Shown in pieces: positions 1 through 12,798 of a stretch of DNA of 64,000 bases. Origin of the DNA: Tetracentron sinense. Taxonomy: Eukaryota; Streptophyta; Magnoliopsida; Trochodendrales; Trochodendraceae. Where the stretch lies: NCBI GenBank assembly GCA_015143295.1, contig CM026574.1, forward strand, positions 15,440,938 through 15,504,937, in the 5' to 3' direction. Position 1 is the stretch's first letter, and the number at the start of each line of letters is the position of its first letter. Under the pieces are notes generated by a model. It was not told where the DNA came from. It did not search any database and saw nothing but the letters and a program-made list of their open reading frames with translations. Position numbers and translations under genes: made by a program.

Positions 1-2857
1 ATAGGAAGCATAATCCTATAATAATTGAAACAAACAAAGGTGATGGGAGTGAGACTAGTGGGACTCGGACCATGCGTTTAAGGGCCAATCCAAAGGTGTG
101 GTGCAGACACCCCCCAACCATTGCTTTCGCTAACACGCGCAGGGTGGGTGACACATGGGCTATGCCTTAACTGGTTTTGTCTGAGGGGCTACCCTACATC
201 GTCTTCTTCCATAATGAGTTGCTGTCGCTTTCGGGTCCCACTCAAATTGACCTCCAAACTAATTCTCCAACTGTGTGATTGCTAAACATTGGCAAGCATT
301 TATTTCCTTTTAAACTACTCAGAGGTACCGCAAAATACTTACTGTTCACTGTTGTATATGTTACTTAATGAAGAGGAGACGTGGCACACATGCATTGGTT
401 TTGCTACCCAATTAGCAAGATGTGTCTTGGCAAATATAAACACAACACGTGTACCATTAATATTTTGGTCAAACTTATTTTTAAAATAAATAAATAGAGA
501 TTTAACTATGATCAGGAGCTCCGGTTGAAGAGATAATAACCCCGAGCAACTAGAAAATGCGGTATTTAAAAAAAAAAATTGAAAAAAATACCCATATTTA
601 TATATGTAATTATTATAACACCCCTGCCGTAAGACATATTAGTGGGTTGATCATGCCAAGTGCTAGAGGATCCCAACTTCAAAATATGTCGATTTTGTAA
701 ATCATGCATATAAGTATCAATAAAAATAAAAAATTTCGTAGGAAACAATAGGAAAATGTATCAAGAAATAATGTAATTTTAATGTCACAAGTAAATTTCA
801 TATCGATACCCAAGAAAACGGAAAAGTTTTGTAAGAAACATTAGAAAATGTGCCAATTTTTAAACCATGGTCATTGGCTCACTATATAACATTCTAAAAA
901 TGGTCGTAAAAACACATAGACAATAGTTGTACACATGGCAACTTAGGTACCATAAGGTGATAGCTGAAGGTAAGACATGGTGACTTCATTATTGATGAAC
1001 GATATCCACTTAAAGTATAAATAGTACATGTTTTGACATCATGTTTTGATAGTTTCGATAACACTTTCGTAATATCGAGTAAAACATTAAAAACTTTTAT
1101 ATTATATATATATATTACATGACTTCGGTCGATATGAACCAAATTCGAGTATTCGACTAATTTCATCTATTTTTGTTGAGAAAACTCTATTTTTTAAAAT
1201 AATTTTTTCCATATTCTTGAATCAATTACTTCATTGGAGGATGATTCTAAACTTTTACTTTTGATATTTCAGCTTTGCATAAAACACTCATAGATTCATC
1301 GAATTCACCCATTTACCATATTTTGGTGATTCAAGTTAGATTTGTACGTGAATTTTGATAAAAATTAGAAAAAAAAATAAATTTCACTAAATTTTATCCC
1401 AAGTTTCAAAGTTTTCATTTGAATGTTAATTAAATACACCTAATCTAACTGTTGGATTATTCTTCTTTTTCAAGAAAAAAAAAATCTATTTTTTAATTTC
1501 AAAATTAATTAGGATATTTTTTTATTATACATACTATACTAATTTAAGAAATATGTAGGTTATATCTATATGTTTATGCATTACTTAATTAGTTTTATTA
1601 TTCATGAACCGAGCTACAAGTTGGGTGAGAATTTTTTTGAAAAATATTTAATTATTTTTATAAAATATATTTAAAATTAAAGTTATTTTAAAATATTATT
1701 GTTAGTTATAAATCATAAAATCTAGGTGATAAACTACACCTACACTATAATCATGTAAAAAAATCCATAACCTTGCTCATAACCAAGACTATTTGTGAAA
1801 TCCGGCGGATAGTATATTCCATAAACTATATTCGAATCGGATTATACAAATCGAATTTGAATACTTCAGATTACTTCGGATAATTGAATACTATCCGAAT
1901 GATTACCAAAATCGGGGGCGGGGGGACCAGAACCTCACATTTTGACCTCAATATTCGCTTATTGAGGAAGGCGACAATGGAACTCGAAGATGACACCCAC
2001 CATTTCTGGTGTAAACGAAAATATAGTGGTGGACAATGAACAAGCATCGGTAGCTTTAAGAGCCATTGCAAATGTTTTATCACAATAGTAAAAAAAAGGT
2101 CCCTGTTCAAAGGGATCTCTTCAATGAGAACGAGTTAGAGGGTGAAATATTTGTGGAGATGGGGAAATCAAGAACGCTATCTTACCTGTGCTCCTCTTCC
2201 GTCCAAGGAATACCTTTCTTTCTCTCCGTATAACCTAGGAACTTGATTAACTCCAACTCAATCGCCTGAGAGGAGAGGAAGATGACCACAAGATTGAGGT
2301 CTCGACAAGATTAAGGTTAAATAATTACAACTAACCTAAAATGCTATAAAAAGCTTATTGACATAATGTGGGGGCATATTGCGTATAAGAAATACTATAT
2401 ATACTTAGTCGGTTGGATAAATAGCGGAGCGGATAGTGGACTATTCGTATCTGCTCCGTTTATAAACAGATTCCCTTTTTGATATCCAAATCTGATCTGC
2501 CGGATATTTATTTGGATAAATATCCGCTTAGACGGAGCCGTTTTAGATAGTTACCCGGATAGTTGACAGCCCTAGTCCTTAATGCCCGCGTTCATGGATT
2601 ACACTATCCCACCGTTGGAATTGGATTGGATACCAGGGAACATTGAAAGAGTATTCCTATTAGACTTTGATTAAAATAATTGAATTTAAATGTATTTTAA
2701 ATGATTCAATTACTTTATTTAAAAATAGAAATGGTAAAAATAAAATATACATTTAATTAAAGCAAATAATTATTAGTTTATATTCATTTATATTAAAAAT
2801 AATAATTTAATGTCTTAGAATTATATAAAGAAAACATATTAATACGATATTTTTAGT

Positions 2858-2895
<38 letters not shown>

Positions 2896-3679
2896 CATTC
2901 AGATATTTATCGAATCATACATACCAATATTTGAATCTGATTTGATTGTAATTGTATAAAAGTTCTAATTGGATTTGCTCTACCAAATAAATTGATAACT
3001 TTTCTGATAAATTAATTAAGATACAAATTGAATATGAATAATATTTGTATCCCTTAACTGCCTTACCACAATTAGGGGTGTCAATGAATATGTATATTAT
3101 TAGTATTTAATTCATATTTGAATTCATTTAGTCAGATAATTATCCAAATAGGTATTTGTGGTAGTAGATTTGAATAGTACTTTACTCTTCATTTATACTT
3201 GTCTAATTATATATATATACACATAATATATTATAAGTTCATTATTACACGATCCTTACTGGTCATCTTTATCAGCCAACTCCCCTGTTTTCATCTTTCA
3301 GAGTTGACCACTCCTCATAGCCTTTAACTAATCTAGGAGGTGCTCCATAATGAGGGATTTTAGGAGAGATGAATTCATCTGAATCTCCTCCTCCAGCTGC
3401 GGAGGCTTTCAATTTCCATCTCCAAAGATATTTCCAAATCTGATATAATGTGTAAAATATTCCTATTAACATGCATTTTTATATAATTCTAAGATACATT
3501 AAATTATTATTTTAATATAAATGAAGGTAAAATAATAATTTGTTATTTTAAATAATATATTGTTTTTTTAAAATATTTCATTAAAGTAATTCAATAATTA
3601 AGATATTATTAGAATTCAATATTTTAATAAAAACCAAATATGAATATCCTTTATAATTATCAGTTGGATGTTTAATCAA
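1..3679. other. Intergenic AT-rich DNA, no gene seen
   Basis: No reading frame here resembles a protein I recognise, and no splice-bounded exon stands out. Two stretches (about 1795-1915 and 2400-2575) are rich in GGATA/TATCC words and look like remnants of one dispersed repeat; similar composition returns near 62160-62330. The rest is A/T-rich with homopolymer runs. Confidence 0.6.
2861..2892. repeat. (AT)16 microsatellite
   Basis: Sixteen uninterrupted AT units in otherwise AT-rich intergenic DNA. Confidence 0.95.
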
Positions 3680-3959
3680 GAAACATAATCCGCTCTTTGT
3701 GGGGTGCAATGAGAAGTGCATCTCGCCCCCTTAAAACTCGCCATGTGTCCCTTTTTAAGAACTCTCTTTAAATGCAGTTACGATTCATTAACCCTTATGA
3801 TTAATATTTTATACCTTGATTTTTAGAAAAAAAAAAAGAATTTAAAAATATTAATTACAGTTAAAAAGAGTTAACCACAGTTAAAAAGGACAATTAGCGA
3901 GTTTTAAAGGGACGAGATGCCACTCCTCGAGGCATCTTGTGAGGAGCGGACTATTGCTC
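3680..3959. mobile_element. Mutator-type MITE, copy A
   Basis: A 280 bp fold-back element. Its ends are inverted copies (GAAACATAATCCGCTC on the left; the right end reverse-complements to GAGCAATAGTCCGCTC). It is flanked by a perfect 9 bp direct repeat TTTAATCAA (3671-3679 and 3960-3968), the target-site length of the Mutator superfamily. No coding capacity. The centre carries the TTAACTGTGGTTAAGATTCA-like core shared with copies at 5795, 6325, 36061, 36418, 40440 and 61403. Confidence 0.85.
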
Positions 3960-4439
3960 TTTAATCAAATAAAAATAGTCAAATATAATCCAATCAATAA
4001 TTGAATATGAATTTGATCCCTTTCGAGTTTGCACAGTCTGAGACTCTAATCACAACTTCCACCATTATTATATTTGAAAGGAGTGTACTATGCACCTAAG
4101 TAACCAGAGCACATAGCAAGAGCAGAAGCGAGAACATCAAATTTCAATTTAGTATAGGGGCTGAGAGTGCCTCGGAGTGTTGTGTATATTTGATGATTCT
4201 TGAAAACTACTTAGATGCAAATATTTAGTTTTTATTTTCTAAACTATAAGAAAGAATTGATAAAATCATTCATCATTCAAATTTGTAGTCACAGTAAACG
4301 AGATGATTATCAAGATATTAAATGTATCCTTCTAAATTCAATTATAAGATCATAGATGAAATTCCCAATGTGTATCCTTAATGTATGACCCTGAAGACTT
4401 AGAATGTGGTGAATATATCTATCCTAGAGATTTCTACCA
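3960..4439. other. Intergenic, nothing recognised
   Basis: No coding or repeat signature beyond AT-rich sequence. Confidence 0.5.
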
Positions 4440-5450
4440 ATTTTAATTTTAGCAATTGTATAGGCAAAAATAAACAAACAATTACAAGCAAATCATAACA
4501 GAAGAGATTTTTACATGAAAAATCTTTCTGGGAAAAATCACAGGACCTCGTCCAGTCAAAGAGATATCATTATGACAAAGTTAACAGAAACTTACAAGAC
4601 TCGAACCGGAATCCATTGAATTCGACACTACGATCCTTTAGTACTTAGTCCTCCCACTTCAATAAGTCACCACGTACCTGCAAGTCCTGTGATCAACCGC
4701 AGCAGGCTGAATTTCTTTTAGGTTCTCTGAACATAATGATCATCTACAAATGACTCATTTTGTCAACAACAGCGTTTGCTCCTCGCCAACCAAACACTTT
4801 GTTGAGTGTTGAGGATATTGAATCTGATTTGCAATAACAAACTCTAGAGAGAGAGCAATAGAGAAGGAAAAATGAGAATTATCCAACCATGAACCACCTT
4901 GGATAAGCTTGAAAAGCCTCTGCTCTATTCTCTAACAATACATAAAAACCCTAATCACATATTAAGTAAAGAGTATATTTATAGAGTAACCAAAGAGAAA
5001 GATTACAAATTCTGAATCTACTAATTCTGTGCAACTCGAGGTCGACCGAGATGTGGTTGGTCGATTGAGTTAGTCAAGTCAGATCGACCGCACTAGAAAA
5101 CATTCTCTGTAATTTTAAGCCATACAAAATTTCATGCACTCGATCGACCGAGACAGGGGTCGGTTGACCGGATTGCCCAATTCCTAAGAATTGGAAATCT
5201 GAATTTGCCAATTGATGCACTATTTGTATCTAGCCACCTAGGATCCATATACATGATCTAAGTCACTTCCTCCTAGGTATAAATTAAGTATTTAAGTCTC
5301 ACTTACCATCCTAATACAAGAGCGAAGCTTGATTGCATTTTCTTTGGTTTTCATCTTCACTAGACATGAGTGGTAGAGACAAGGACCAAGACACTATTCT
5401 GGGACTTGGAATTTAGCCAACACATATTTAGACTTTACAACCAATAATTA
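4440..5450 (-). mobile_element. LTR-like segment (probably Ty1/copia), minus orientation
   Basis: The segment reads as an LTR on the minus strand. It has a TATAAATA box (complement at 4976-4983), a downstream untranslated-looking region containing ACATGAAAAATCTT-type plant copia LTR sequence, and upstream a cluster of TCGA-core motifs at 5037-5174 (GTCGAC, GATCGACCG, CGATCGACCG). Exact ends and target duplication were not found, so the limits are approximate. Confidence 0.4.
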
Positions 5451-5794
5451 ACAAACATTACAAAAATCGTATATCCTACGAAGGAAAAAGACACAATACA
5501 CTCTACTTAACATGAAAAATAAAACTTTACACAAAAATTGTGTTCTCTATAAACCATTAACCGTACTTTACAAAAGTTGAAACCGCGCTCCTGAGACGAT
5601 TTCACTCTTAAAATGTGAGAGTGAAGTTTGAGAGGTAGTTTGAGAGGGAGAGCGAGTAGCAGGTTGAGAGGTTTGGGTTACTAAACTATGCACCATGCTT
5701 GTGTACATACAAATGAGGAGCTTGAGAGAGCTATAGGCCAGCAAGTTCTTATTGAAGAAAACATTAAGAGGGCTAGAAAATCTAAATTCCATAA
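5451..5794. other. Intergenic, nothing recognised
   Basis: Short reading frames here have no recognisable content. Confidence 0.5.
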
Positions 5795-6069
5795 GAAAAT
5801 AATCACCTCCTAGGTCGGTGACACGAGGAGGGGTGTCTCGCCTCCCATTTTCTCGCCAAGTGTCCCCCTTCTAACCCTATTTAACTGTGGTTAAGATTCA
5901 TCCACTCTTAGGGTTCACCCATCTACCCTTGGTTTTTAGAAAAATATAATAAAAAATTTTAACTAAAGGATTAAATAAACTAACCCAAGTTAAAAGGGAG
6001 TTAAAGGGTCGGCTATGTGAGAGCAAGGAGGAATAGTCCCCTCCTCGGCCGACGAGGGGACTATTGCTC
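5795..6069. mobile_element. Mutator-type MITE, copy B
   Basis: A 275 bp non-coding fold-back element with terminal inverted repeats (right end reverse-complements to GAGCAATAGTCCCCTC; left end GAAAATAATCACCTCC). A perfect 9 bp target duplication ATTCCATAA lies at 5786-5794 and 6070-6078. Same terminal module as copy A at 3680, same core, about 2.1 kb away. Confidence 0.85.
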
Positions 6070-6324
6070 ATTCCATAAACCAACTAATTTAATTGACTAA
6101 ATAAATAAGCTGACATGTGCAAGTGGCGGTGTATAATTGTGTATATATCTCACATAGGGTGTTTAGGGTTTTACTCTATTAAATGATAATGCTTCTTTAA
6201 GTGATGATGCGGTGGTTGATAGGCTTATCATGTTTAGTCCGCTTTTAAGTCAGGCATTCAACTTTCTAATAGTATTTGATTACCCCAAAAAAAAAGGAAA
6301 ATGTTAAATATAACCTGCACATTT

Positions 6325-6537
6325 CGTTATGTAGTGAAATGCATGATCCTCATTGGTCCATGCTTTTTTTTTAATACCTATTAACTGTGGTTAAGATTAA
6401 TTCATCCTTAGGATTCACCCATCCAACCTTGATTTTTAGAAAAAAAACAAATTAGCTTTAATTTAATTAAATTTAACCATATTTATAAGGGATCAAGAGG
6501 GACATGGGATACGACAGTCAACTAGATAGTGCAATGC
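6325..6537. mobile_element. MITE, copy C (different ends, shared core)
   Basis: Contains the same core (ATTAACTGTGGTTAAGATTA around 6388) as copies A and B. Its outer part differs: CCTCATTGGTCC on the left, with the subterminal pattern CATTTCGTTATGTAGTGAAATG answered on the right by a degenerate inverted copy ending in GTGCAATGCGG. The same outer module occurs in the fragment at 40440-40590. No clean target duplication found. Confidence 0.5.
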
Positions 6538-6800
6538 GGGTCAGCTGAGCTTCTGTTGCCAAGGACTTTCTCCTGTTGCACGTCCTACAAGAATAGGACT
6601 TCTCACGTGAAAAAACTGAGCGAATAAGCTACGGGCAACAGACACGAAAGGGGCAAGTGTGGGGGCAGCAAAATAATTGAATTGCCTAGGGCAGCTCAGC
6701 ATCTCTACTTCGATCTGCCCAAGTGCGATTACCCAGGTACTGGGCCCACGTGCCGGACTTTCCTTCGGATAAGGACGAAATGACAAAGAAACAAAAAGCG
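6538..6800. other. Balanced-composition segment, possible organellar insert
   Basis: About 250 bp with clearly higher G+C and no homopolymer runs, bordered on both sides by AT-rich repeat DNA. No reading frame is recognised. The texture resembles plant mitochondrial intergenic DNA, but this is an impression from composition only. Confidence 0.25.
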
Positions 6801-6967
6801 ACGGCCCTTATTATCAAATTAACCACTACCACGTAGAATCTTTATTTATTATACGCTTTTGAATTCTGCGCCATTTTATTTAATAGCATCGCAAAATTCA
6901 AAGCCTCGTCACGCTACACTGTTTCTGCCTTGCCCAAGACGTGGTAATCACGATAAGTATTGCTTGC

Positions 6968-7160
6968 TTTTTTTTTTTTTTGTTTGGATCGAGATATATA
7001 TTTAGGCCGCAACCCCGGTTACTTGTGGATCTCTTCGGTTAGTGGGTGGGTGGGTGAAGAGTATATACAAACTCTCATCCTCTCGGGAATAGAACCCGGT
7101 ATCTCCCCCCATAGCAGATAATACACTACCACCGAGATAAAACCCTAGTGTGCTACAACC
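6968..7160 (-). mobile_element. tRNA-derived SINE, minus strand
   Basis: On the minus strand: a tRNA-like head with a box A-like stretch (TCTCGGTGGTAG, near 7125-7140), a box B-like GGGTTCTATTCCC (near 7085-7098), a body containing GTTGCGGCCTAAATATATATC, and an A-rich tail (T run at 6968-6981 on the plus strand). The 3' body matches the SINE at 9364, so both belong to one family. Not a functional tRNA gene: the head does not fold into a complete cloverleaf by eye. Confidence 0.7.
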
Positions 7161-7288
7161 ATATTTTTCTCTTTTTTTATTTTTAGGTAGCAAGGGTTAA
7201 AAAAAATCAATGAAATGCAAGTATCAAATATCATAGTTTTAAAAATTGTCGCATCTATTTTTATTATTTAAAAAGGGCGGAGATAGGT

Positions 7289-7402
7289 GTATCCATGAAA
7301 TCTATTTAGAAACCTAAGGCTCTAAACTTGGTGAGTATTTAAGAGGGGGGTGCTGGATCAATGAGGTCCAGCCTTAGGTTTCTAAATGGATTTCATGGAT
7401 AC
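7289..7402. repeat. Near-perfect 33 bp inverted repeat (hairpin)
   Basis: Left arm 7289-7321 and right arm 7370-7402 are reverse complements with one mismatch in 33, separated by a 48 bp loop. A transcript in either direction would form a long stable stem. No target duplication or known terminal signature was found. Confidence 0.8.
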
Positions 7403-8390
7403 GTTAACTATTTCCCATTTAAAAATATTGTTATTGATACTGTTGACACAAAATTTCGCGATGTGCAAATAGATCACAAAATAAGGGATGAAAAAATATT
7501 TATTTATTTTGAAGATGGTACAACTCTCAAGAATCCTCCGAATAACAGTCAGATTTTTCTAAAGTAGAAGATAAGAGTCGAGGCGTAATCTCAATCTTTT
7601 TTGAAGATAGTGTTGTAGTTTTTTTTTTCTTTCTGGTCTCGCGCTTGATCGGTTAGAAAGTGATTCTCGAAGATAACTGACTTCTTTGTAGTTTTGTCTT
7701 TTCTAGAATGTTTTGATTTCTCTTAAGGAAGATTTGATTGATTCTTTCTTAAAGATGTTTGACTTATGTTGTTTGATGATTCTTCTAAATGTTTCTTTCT
7801 GTCTTTCTGAATTCTCTTTTTTGGCTTTTTCTGAATCATTCCTTAAATGTCTATCTTTGTGTCTTACTTATAAACTTTTTGAGATAAGAATTCCAAGAGT
7901 TCCACTCCATTTAGTAGCTTAAGGGACTCGGGGACTTTAGTGGGCCCTATTCGCTCTCTTGGGCATTAAGTCCACTTTTAGACTTATTGTTGTGTTATGG
8001 TTCAACCCATTTAGTGAGTGTTGACCCATTTAGATTTGGACTTGGGTTTATGGGTTTTCTATTTCGAATCCATACCTGACCCATAGGAGGTCCATGCCTT
8101 GTCATTAGACCCAATTTAAATGTGAAAGACTATTTTTAATGATTTTAGGCTCTTTGTACAATTTTACGGGTTTATAGAGACATTTGTGTAAAATTGACAA
8201 ATTTTAAGGTCTTATAAATACTTTTCTTGATGTGTTAGTCATTAATTTTAATTTTTGCAAAATTTTGATATAAGCGCTCCTTCATATCCCCCTTATTCGG
8301 GCTACACAATTTTTTGAAATAGTGTTGTTTTAAAATAATTTTAAATTTTAGTAAAAATTAATATTATTTTCAAAGGATGAAGCTTCTATG
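7403..8390. other. Intergenic, nothing recognised
   Basis: T-rich, with two short reading frames lacking any familiar motif. I see no gene. Confidence 0.5.
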
Positions 8391-8520
8391 ATCCTCGTAG
8401 GGCTGAGACCATGCTCTAAGAGCATGAGATTTCAGGTGGAGGCCACCATGTGAAATAGGCCCCACCTGAAATCCCATGCTCTTAGAGCATGGTTTCGGTG
8501 GTCTCGGCCCTAAGAGGGTC
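8391..8520. mobile_element. Fold-back element (MITE-like)
   Basis: About 130 bp whose two halves are imperfect inverted copies. The arms share CATGCTCTAAGAGCATG, itself a palindrome, followed by GATTTCAGGTGG, and the outer ends are TAGGGCTGAGACC versus TTAGGGCCGAGACC. No coding content; superfamily not assignable because no clear target duplication was seen. Confidence 0.65.
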
Positions 8521-8695
8521 TCAGTAACATAGTCCATTTTCAAAACATATCAAAATTTTCAAAATTGTAAAGTTTTTTTTTAAAATAAAATAACATTTTT
8601 CCTAGATTACATATCTATTTATTTATTGTAATAAAAAATACCCAATAAGAGGAGGAGGGTTAGGCAAGACCCTACTTGTTTATTAAACACTAAAT

Positions 8696-9106
8696 TAGGG
8701 ATGGCAATAGGGCTGGTTTGGGCTAGGGCGCCTCCAACCTACCCCGTCCCTAATTGGAAGACTCCTACCCCGTTCTGGTCCCAAACTCGGGGCGAGTGAC
8801 CCCAGTCTCATCTATCAAAACCCTTCTTAGCTCGTCTCATTAAGCTCTGGGGTCGAGGCGAGTCGGTTCAATATTTCACATTATACATAAGATATTAAGG
8901 TAATTTTAGGAAAAAGTTAAGGGTAAATAGCATTTTAATTATAAACGGGCAGGGTGACTTAAATCCATCCTTGGCCCAAACCCGGATCAGGTTTACCCGT
9001 CATTTCTCATCTCCACTCCTACCTTGTTTATGAACCTCCCAAACTCGTTCCAATAGGGGCGGGTCAGGGCCGATTACCCGATTAACTCGGCCCATTGTCA
9101 TCCCTA
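8696..9106. mobile_element. hAT-type non-autonomous element
   Basis: Terminal inverted repeats TAGGGATGGCAAT and ATTGTCATCCCTA bound 411 bp of G+C-richer DNA (GGGCGGGTCAGGGC-type words). This end sequence is common to small plant hAT elements. The flanking octamers (CACTAAAT, TGCTAATT) agree at only 5 of 8 positions, so an old insertion is inferred. Confidence 0.55.
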
Positions 9107-9363
9107 TGCTAATTATATCAATGGGAGGAGGATAAGAAGTTTTATCCCTAAACTAACAAGCGATGAGGCACAATAAAACTACTTTTTAAATCGATTAAGT
9201 TTCCAAACCTCCCTCTTTGGTCTTCCTTGAGAAGAATCAATAGTTGATGTGATGTCAACTACTTTAATACTCTTCTTCTTATTTCTCTTTGAAGTCATTG
9301 GTTGAAAATCATTTTTTTCTTGGGTCATTGGTTGAAAATCCCTCTTTGGTCTTCTTATTTCTC

Positions 9364-9544
9364 TTTGGCCCAATGGTTGTGTATCCCCTGCTTTAGGGGG
9401 GAGGTCCGGGGTTCAACTCCCGCGAGGGTGAGAGTCGTTTATACTCTCCACCCGCCCACTAATTCGAACAGATACTAACACCTAACCCGGCGTTGCGGCC
9501 TAAACGTATATCTCCATACCAAAAAAAAAAAAAAAAAAAAAAAA
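9364..9544 (+). mobile_element. tRNA-derived SINE, plus strand
   Basis: The clearest SINE copy. A tRNA-like head begins near GGCCCAATGGTTG (box A-like) and has the box B-like GGGTTCAACTCC at 9409-9420. The body ends with GTTGCGGCCTAAACGTATATC and a 24-A tail at 9521-9544. Shares its 3' body with the copy at 6968 (minus strand). Confidence 0.8.
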
Positions 9545-10790
9545 GAATATCATCACCGACTTGCTTTGGCTCACCTAATACGTTCAATCTAGAATTTCTC
9601 TTATCAGAAAAATCTTAGCATAATTTCAATGCTCGACAATAGGAGTAGCATCAACTCCTTTGCTTGCTTCACCCTTGTCAGATACTAGAGCTGGATCATG
9701 TCATCATTAAAATTAACTTGAGACAATGAGACATCACGCTCATTAGAAACTCAATTTTTTGTTGAAATTTTTTTCCTGCTGGCTCTGAGAATGATCTTCA
9801 AGATTTAAGTCAGAGACTTAATGTTTAAATGTGTTTGCAAATTATTGAAGGTAACAAAAAGCTCTCTCATTTGAGGATCTTGTCTTCTATAGCAATAGAC
9901 TTTTGTAAAGAGCCTTCAGGTGTTGAACTTGAGTACAAATATTAGAATTTTGACAATTCTACTACTTAAAAGACCCCTAATTTACTACCAATATAATTTG
10001 CTGCTACTGGCCATCTAGAGTATTCATATTAGTTGTATTTCATAATAGGTTACTTAAGAGCCTTAAATACTTCTACTAACCTATCTAAACTTAAAAACCT
10101 AAATATTAAGATACTTGGTAATTATAATTATTTAATTTTTACAATGGTAATATTAATGTTTTATTATAAAATATTACTTTTATAACAGGATACTAAAATG
10201 TTAGGATTCTAAAAACCCTTAAATGCTTCTATTAACTTATTTAAATTCTCCAACAAAAAAAAAGCACGTTTAAATTTAAAAACTTAAATATTAGGAGTTA
10301 AGACACTTTATGATAATCTAATTCTTATAAAGACAATCTTAAAATGTTAAATCTAAAATATTACGTTTAGAATTTTTTTTTTTATAAGATGTATTGGTTT
10401 AATAAAAAAAAAACTTAATGTATTATATTCAATAATATTAGTTTAATTAATTAGATAAGTGATGTGCACCTAATAACTTTATGTAAAATATGTAAATATA
10501 TTATAAACATTAAGAAAAAAAATAGAAAATTTGAGTTATTTATGTCAAAATTCTTAAATTTTGGAGCTCAAAATATCTCAGTCAAATAAAATATTCAAAA
10601 AAAATTTGAATTCAAACATTTCAAAATATTTAAATACAATTGTTGCCAAGTTTCACTTCTATTTTCACTCTTTGTTTTAAGGGAATGCCAGTCATACTCT
10701 CGGAATTCAAAAAACTTTCATACCCTCACTAATAAAGTGACATGTTGCCCTAATTGACAACAGTTAAAGTAGCAAAAGTAATCAAAAAGT
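9545..10790. other. Intergenic, nothing recognised
   Basis: AT-rich with no reading frame of note; a duplicated stretch near 9960-10330 (CTTAAATACTTCTA... words) is old and diverged. Confidence 0.5.
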
Positions 10791-12360
10791 GTTAGCCGTA
10801 CTTGTTAGCCTATAGGTTACAACCATATGAATCCCTCATGATTTTGATGACAACATAATAATGAAATGACCTATGTGATTTTGATGATAACATAATAATG
10901 AAATGACCTATGTGTTACTAATGTTTATATTAAGTTCATGTTAAAATCAGTTTTCGAAAAGCACTAGCAAACCATTCAAGGAACATAGCATGGAAATGTC
11001 ATCATGAAAGTATCCACTATCAAGTCATAAGCAAGCCATCAAATCAAGTTGAAGATCATACCAAGTCTTGTGATGAAGAAGAAGATCTACATAGAAGCCA
11101 TCTTGGTCTACAAGGAAAAGTCATGAAGATTCATCCAAAGAAAAGATCCAAGATCAAAACTTGAAAAACTTTGAAGACTCTCCAACTAGAAGGTTTAATG
11201 TTTTATATTTATAGGTTGAGAGTGCTTAGGACTTTTGTAAAAAGCTCTCAAAGTTGGAAGTATGAAAGCTCATATACCTAGATCGACCATAGGAACCTTT
11301 AGAGCATTTATTCATATCATTCTAATGTCCTAAAACATGATTATAATATTGATTAAGATAAGCAAGCTGACCAATCAAATCATTTTCATCATCTAGATTG
11401 GTTAAACAGGGGTTTTCTGTGAAAAACAGAAAACCAGTCGACTGATTCCATGAGGATCATAAAACCAATTGACTATATCATGCCCTAAAACCTGTTTAGG
11501 TTCTGTTTAAAAACCTGTCGATCAGTTCTCAATGGTGATCAAAACCAATCGACTAATTTGACTCTAAAGTTTTTGGAAATTGACTGGGTGAAAACCAGTC
11601 GACTAATTTCTCATGAATAGAAAAATCAGTCGACTGATTTGCACGGGACAGAGCTTTTAAAGCTCCGTAACGGCTAGTTTTCAACAGACATTTTTGCATT
11701 CAATACACATTCAATGGTTATAATTTTGCAAGGGCTATAAATAGGGATGATTTATGAACTAAATCAATGACTCTTATCACTTATATCATATTATTACTCA
11801 ATCATTCATTGATCTATTCTTTGAGTAAAAACCTTAGAATCCCAAAAGAGTCAATCTTGAGCTTTTCAATTTCATTCTTTGAGAGACTTTTAGTGAGTAT
11901 TCAAGTGATCAATCAGCTCGTGTAAGAAACAATTTTTTTTAATTGTAAACATTTCTCAACAAAGTGTAATTGAAATCCAGAGTCAGTGTGACTCTTGTCC
12001 TTGAAATGATGAGCTTCATTATAAGGTTTGATCTTCATCCAGAAGAAGATCGTGACAAGTCAAGAGGGGATTATCTTGCAAGTGTAAGATTTGATCTTCA
12101 CCTTTAAGAAGATAATGCGATTAGTGGATCGTGTTGAATCCTCAAATAGGAAGCTTGAGGTGGGGACGTAGGTGGGAGTGCTGAACCTCGAGAACAATCC
12201 TTTATTTGATCTATCTTACTCTTCTCTTTTATTTACTGTTTTATTAATTGTAAAATTGTCAGAATTCCTTTCCCTTTTAATTAGATTAATTGAAATTTCG
12301 CTTAAGGGATTAGAAAGAAAATTTGAATTTGCCAAGACCCTATTCACCTCCCTCCCCTCG
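10791..12360 (+). mobile_element. LTR of a Ty1/copia-type element (probable solo LTR)
   Basis: About 1.5 kb of LTR-like sequence in plus orientation. It starts near TGTTAGCC, has a TATAAATA box at 11736-11743, and ends around CCCTATTCACCTCCCTC, a phrase typical of plant copia LTR ends. Upstream of the TATA box lie repeated CAGTCGACTG palindromes (11435-11444, 11627-11636 and degenerate copies between). A 40 bp direct repeat at the start (AATAATGAAATGACCTATGTG) is duplicated. No coding region adjoins it, so a solo or truncated LTR is likely; borders are approximate. Confidence 0.5.
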
Positions 12361-12378
12361 ACACCCCACCTCCACCCC

Positions 12379-12390
12379 CACCCTCATCCT

Positions 12391-12423
<33 letters not shown>

Positions 12424-12426
12424 CCT
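12379..12426. repeat. (CACCCT)n microsatellite
   Basis: About eight hexamer units. They generate artefactual His-Pro and Thr-Leu repeat reading frames, which I do not regard as genes. Confidence 0.9.
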
Positions 12427-12708
12427 TTGGGCCACACTAGTGCACTACTCTCAACCAAAAACAACACCCGTTAAAGTAAGGACAGTGCTGGTTTTTAGCT
12501 TTATGGAATGCATGAGTAGGGCTAGCACAACTCAAAGTAACCTGTTAAAGGCAACATGTGTCGCTTCATTAGTGAGAGTTGAATTATGAGAGTATGGCCA
12601 CCATTCCTCTTGTTTTTAATAAGGTAATAGTTTATATTAACTATTTCCCAATAATATAATAGTTACATTGTCTAAAACAAAGAAAGAAACCCAAAAAAAA
12701 CAGAGAGT

Positions 12709-12798
12709 AGAGGTGGCAATGGGCTGGATTAGGACTTGAATTTTGGTAATTTTTGAATAGCTCCACCCGAAGCCCTAACTTGGCCAATTGCCTCTCCT
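12709..12798. mobile_element. Short hAT-like MITE remnant
   Basis: Bounded by AGAGGTGGCAATGGGC and, inverted, GGCCAATTGCCTCTCC. Same end type as the elements at 8696 and 13667. No certain target duplication. Confidence 0.4.

Noticed and set aside
9364..9544. A tRNA gene, because of the box B-like GGGTTCAACTCC
   Set aside because: The head does not form a full cloverleaf and is followed by a non-tRNA body and poly(A); it is a SINE.
12172..12589. Reading frames with His-Pro and Thr-Leu repeats
   Set aside because: They are frame readings of the (CACCCT)n microsatellite next to LTR sequence; no start context or conserved domain.
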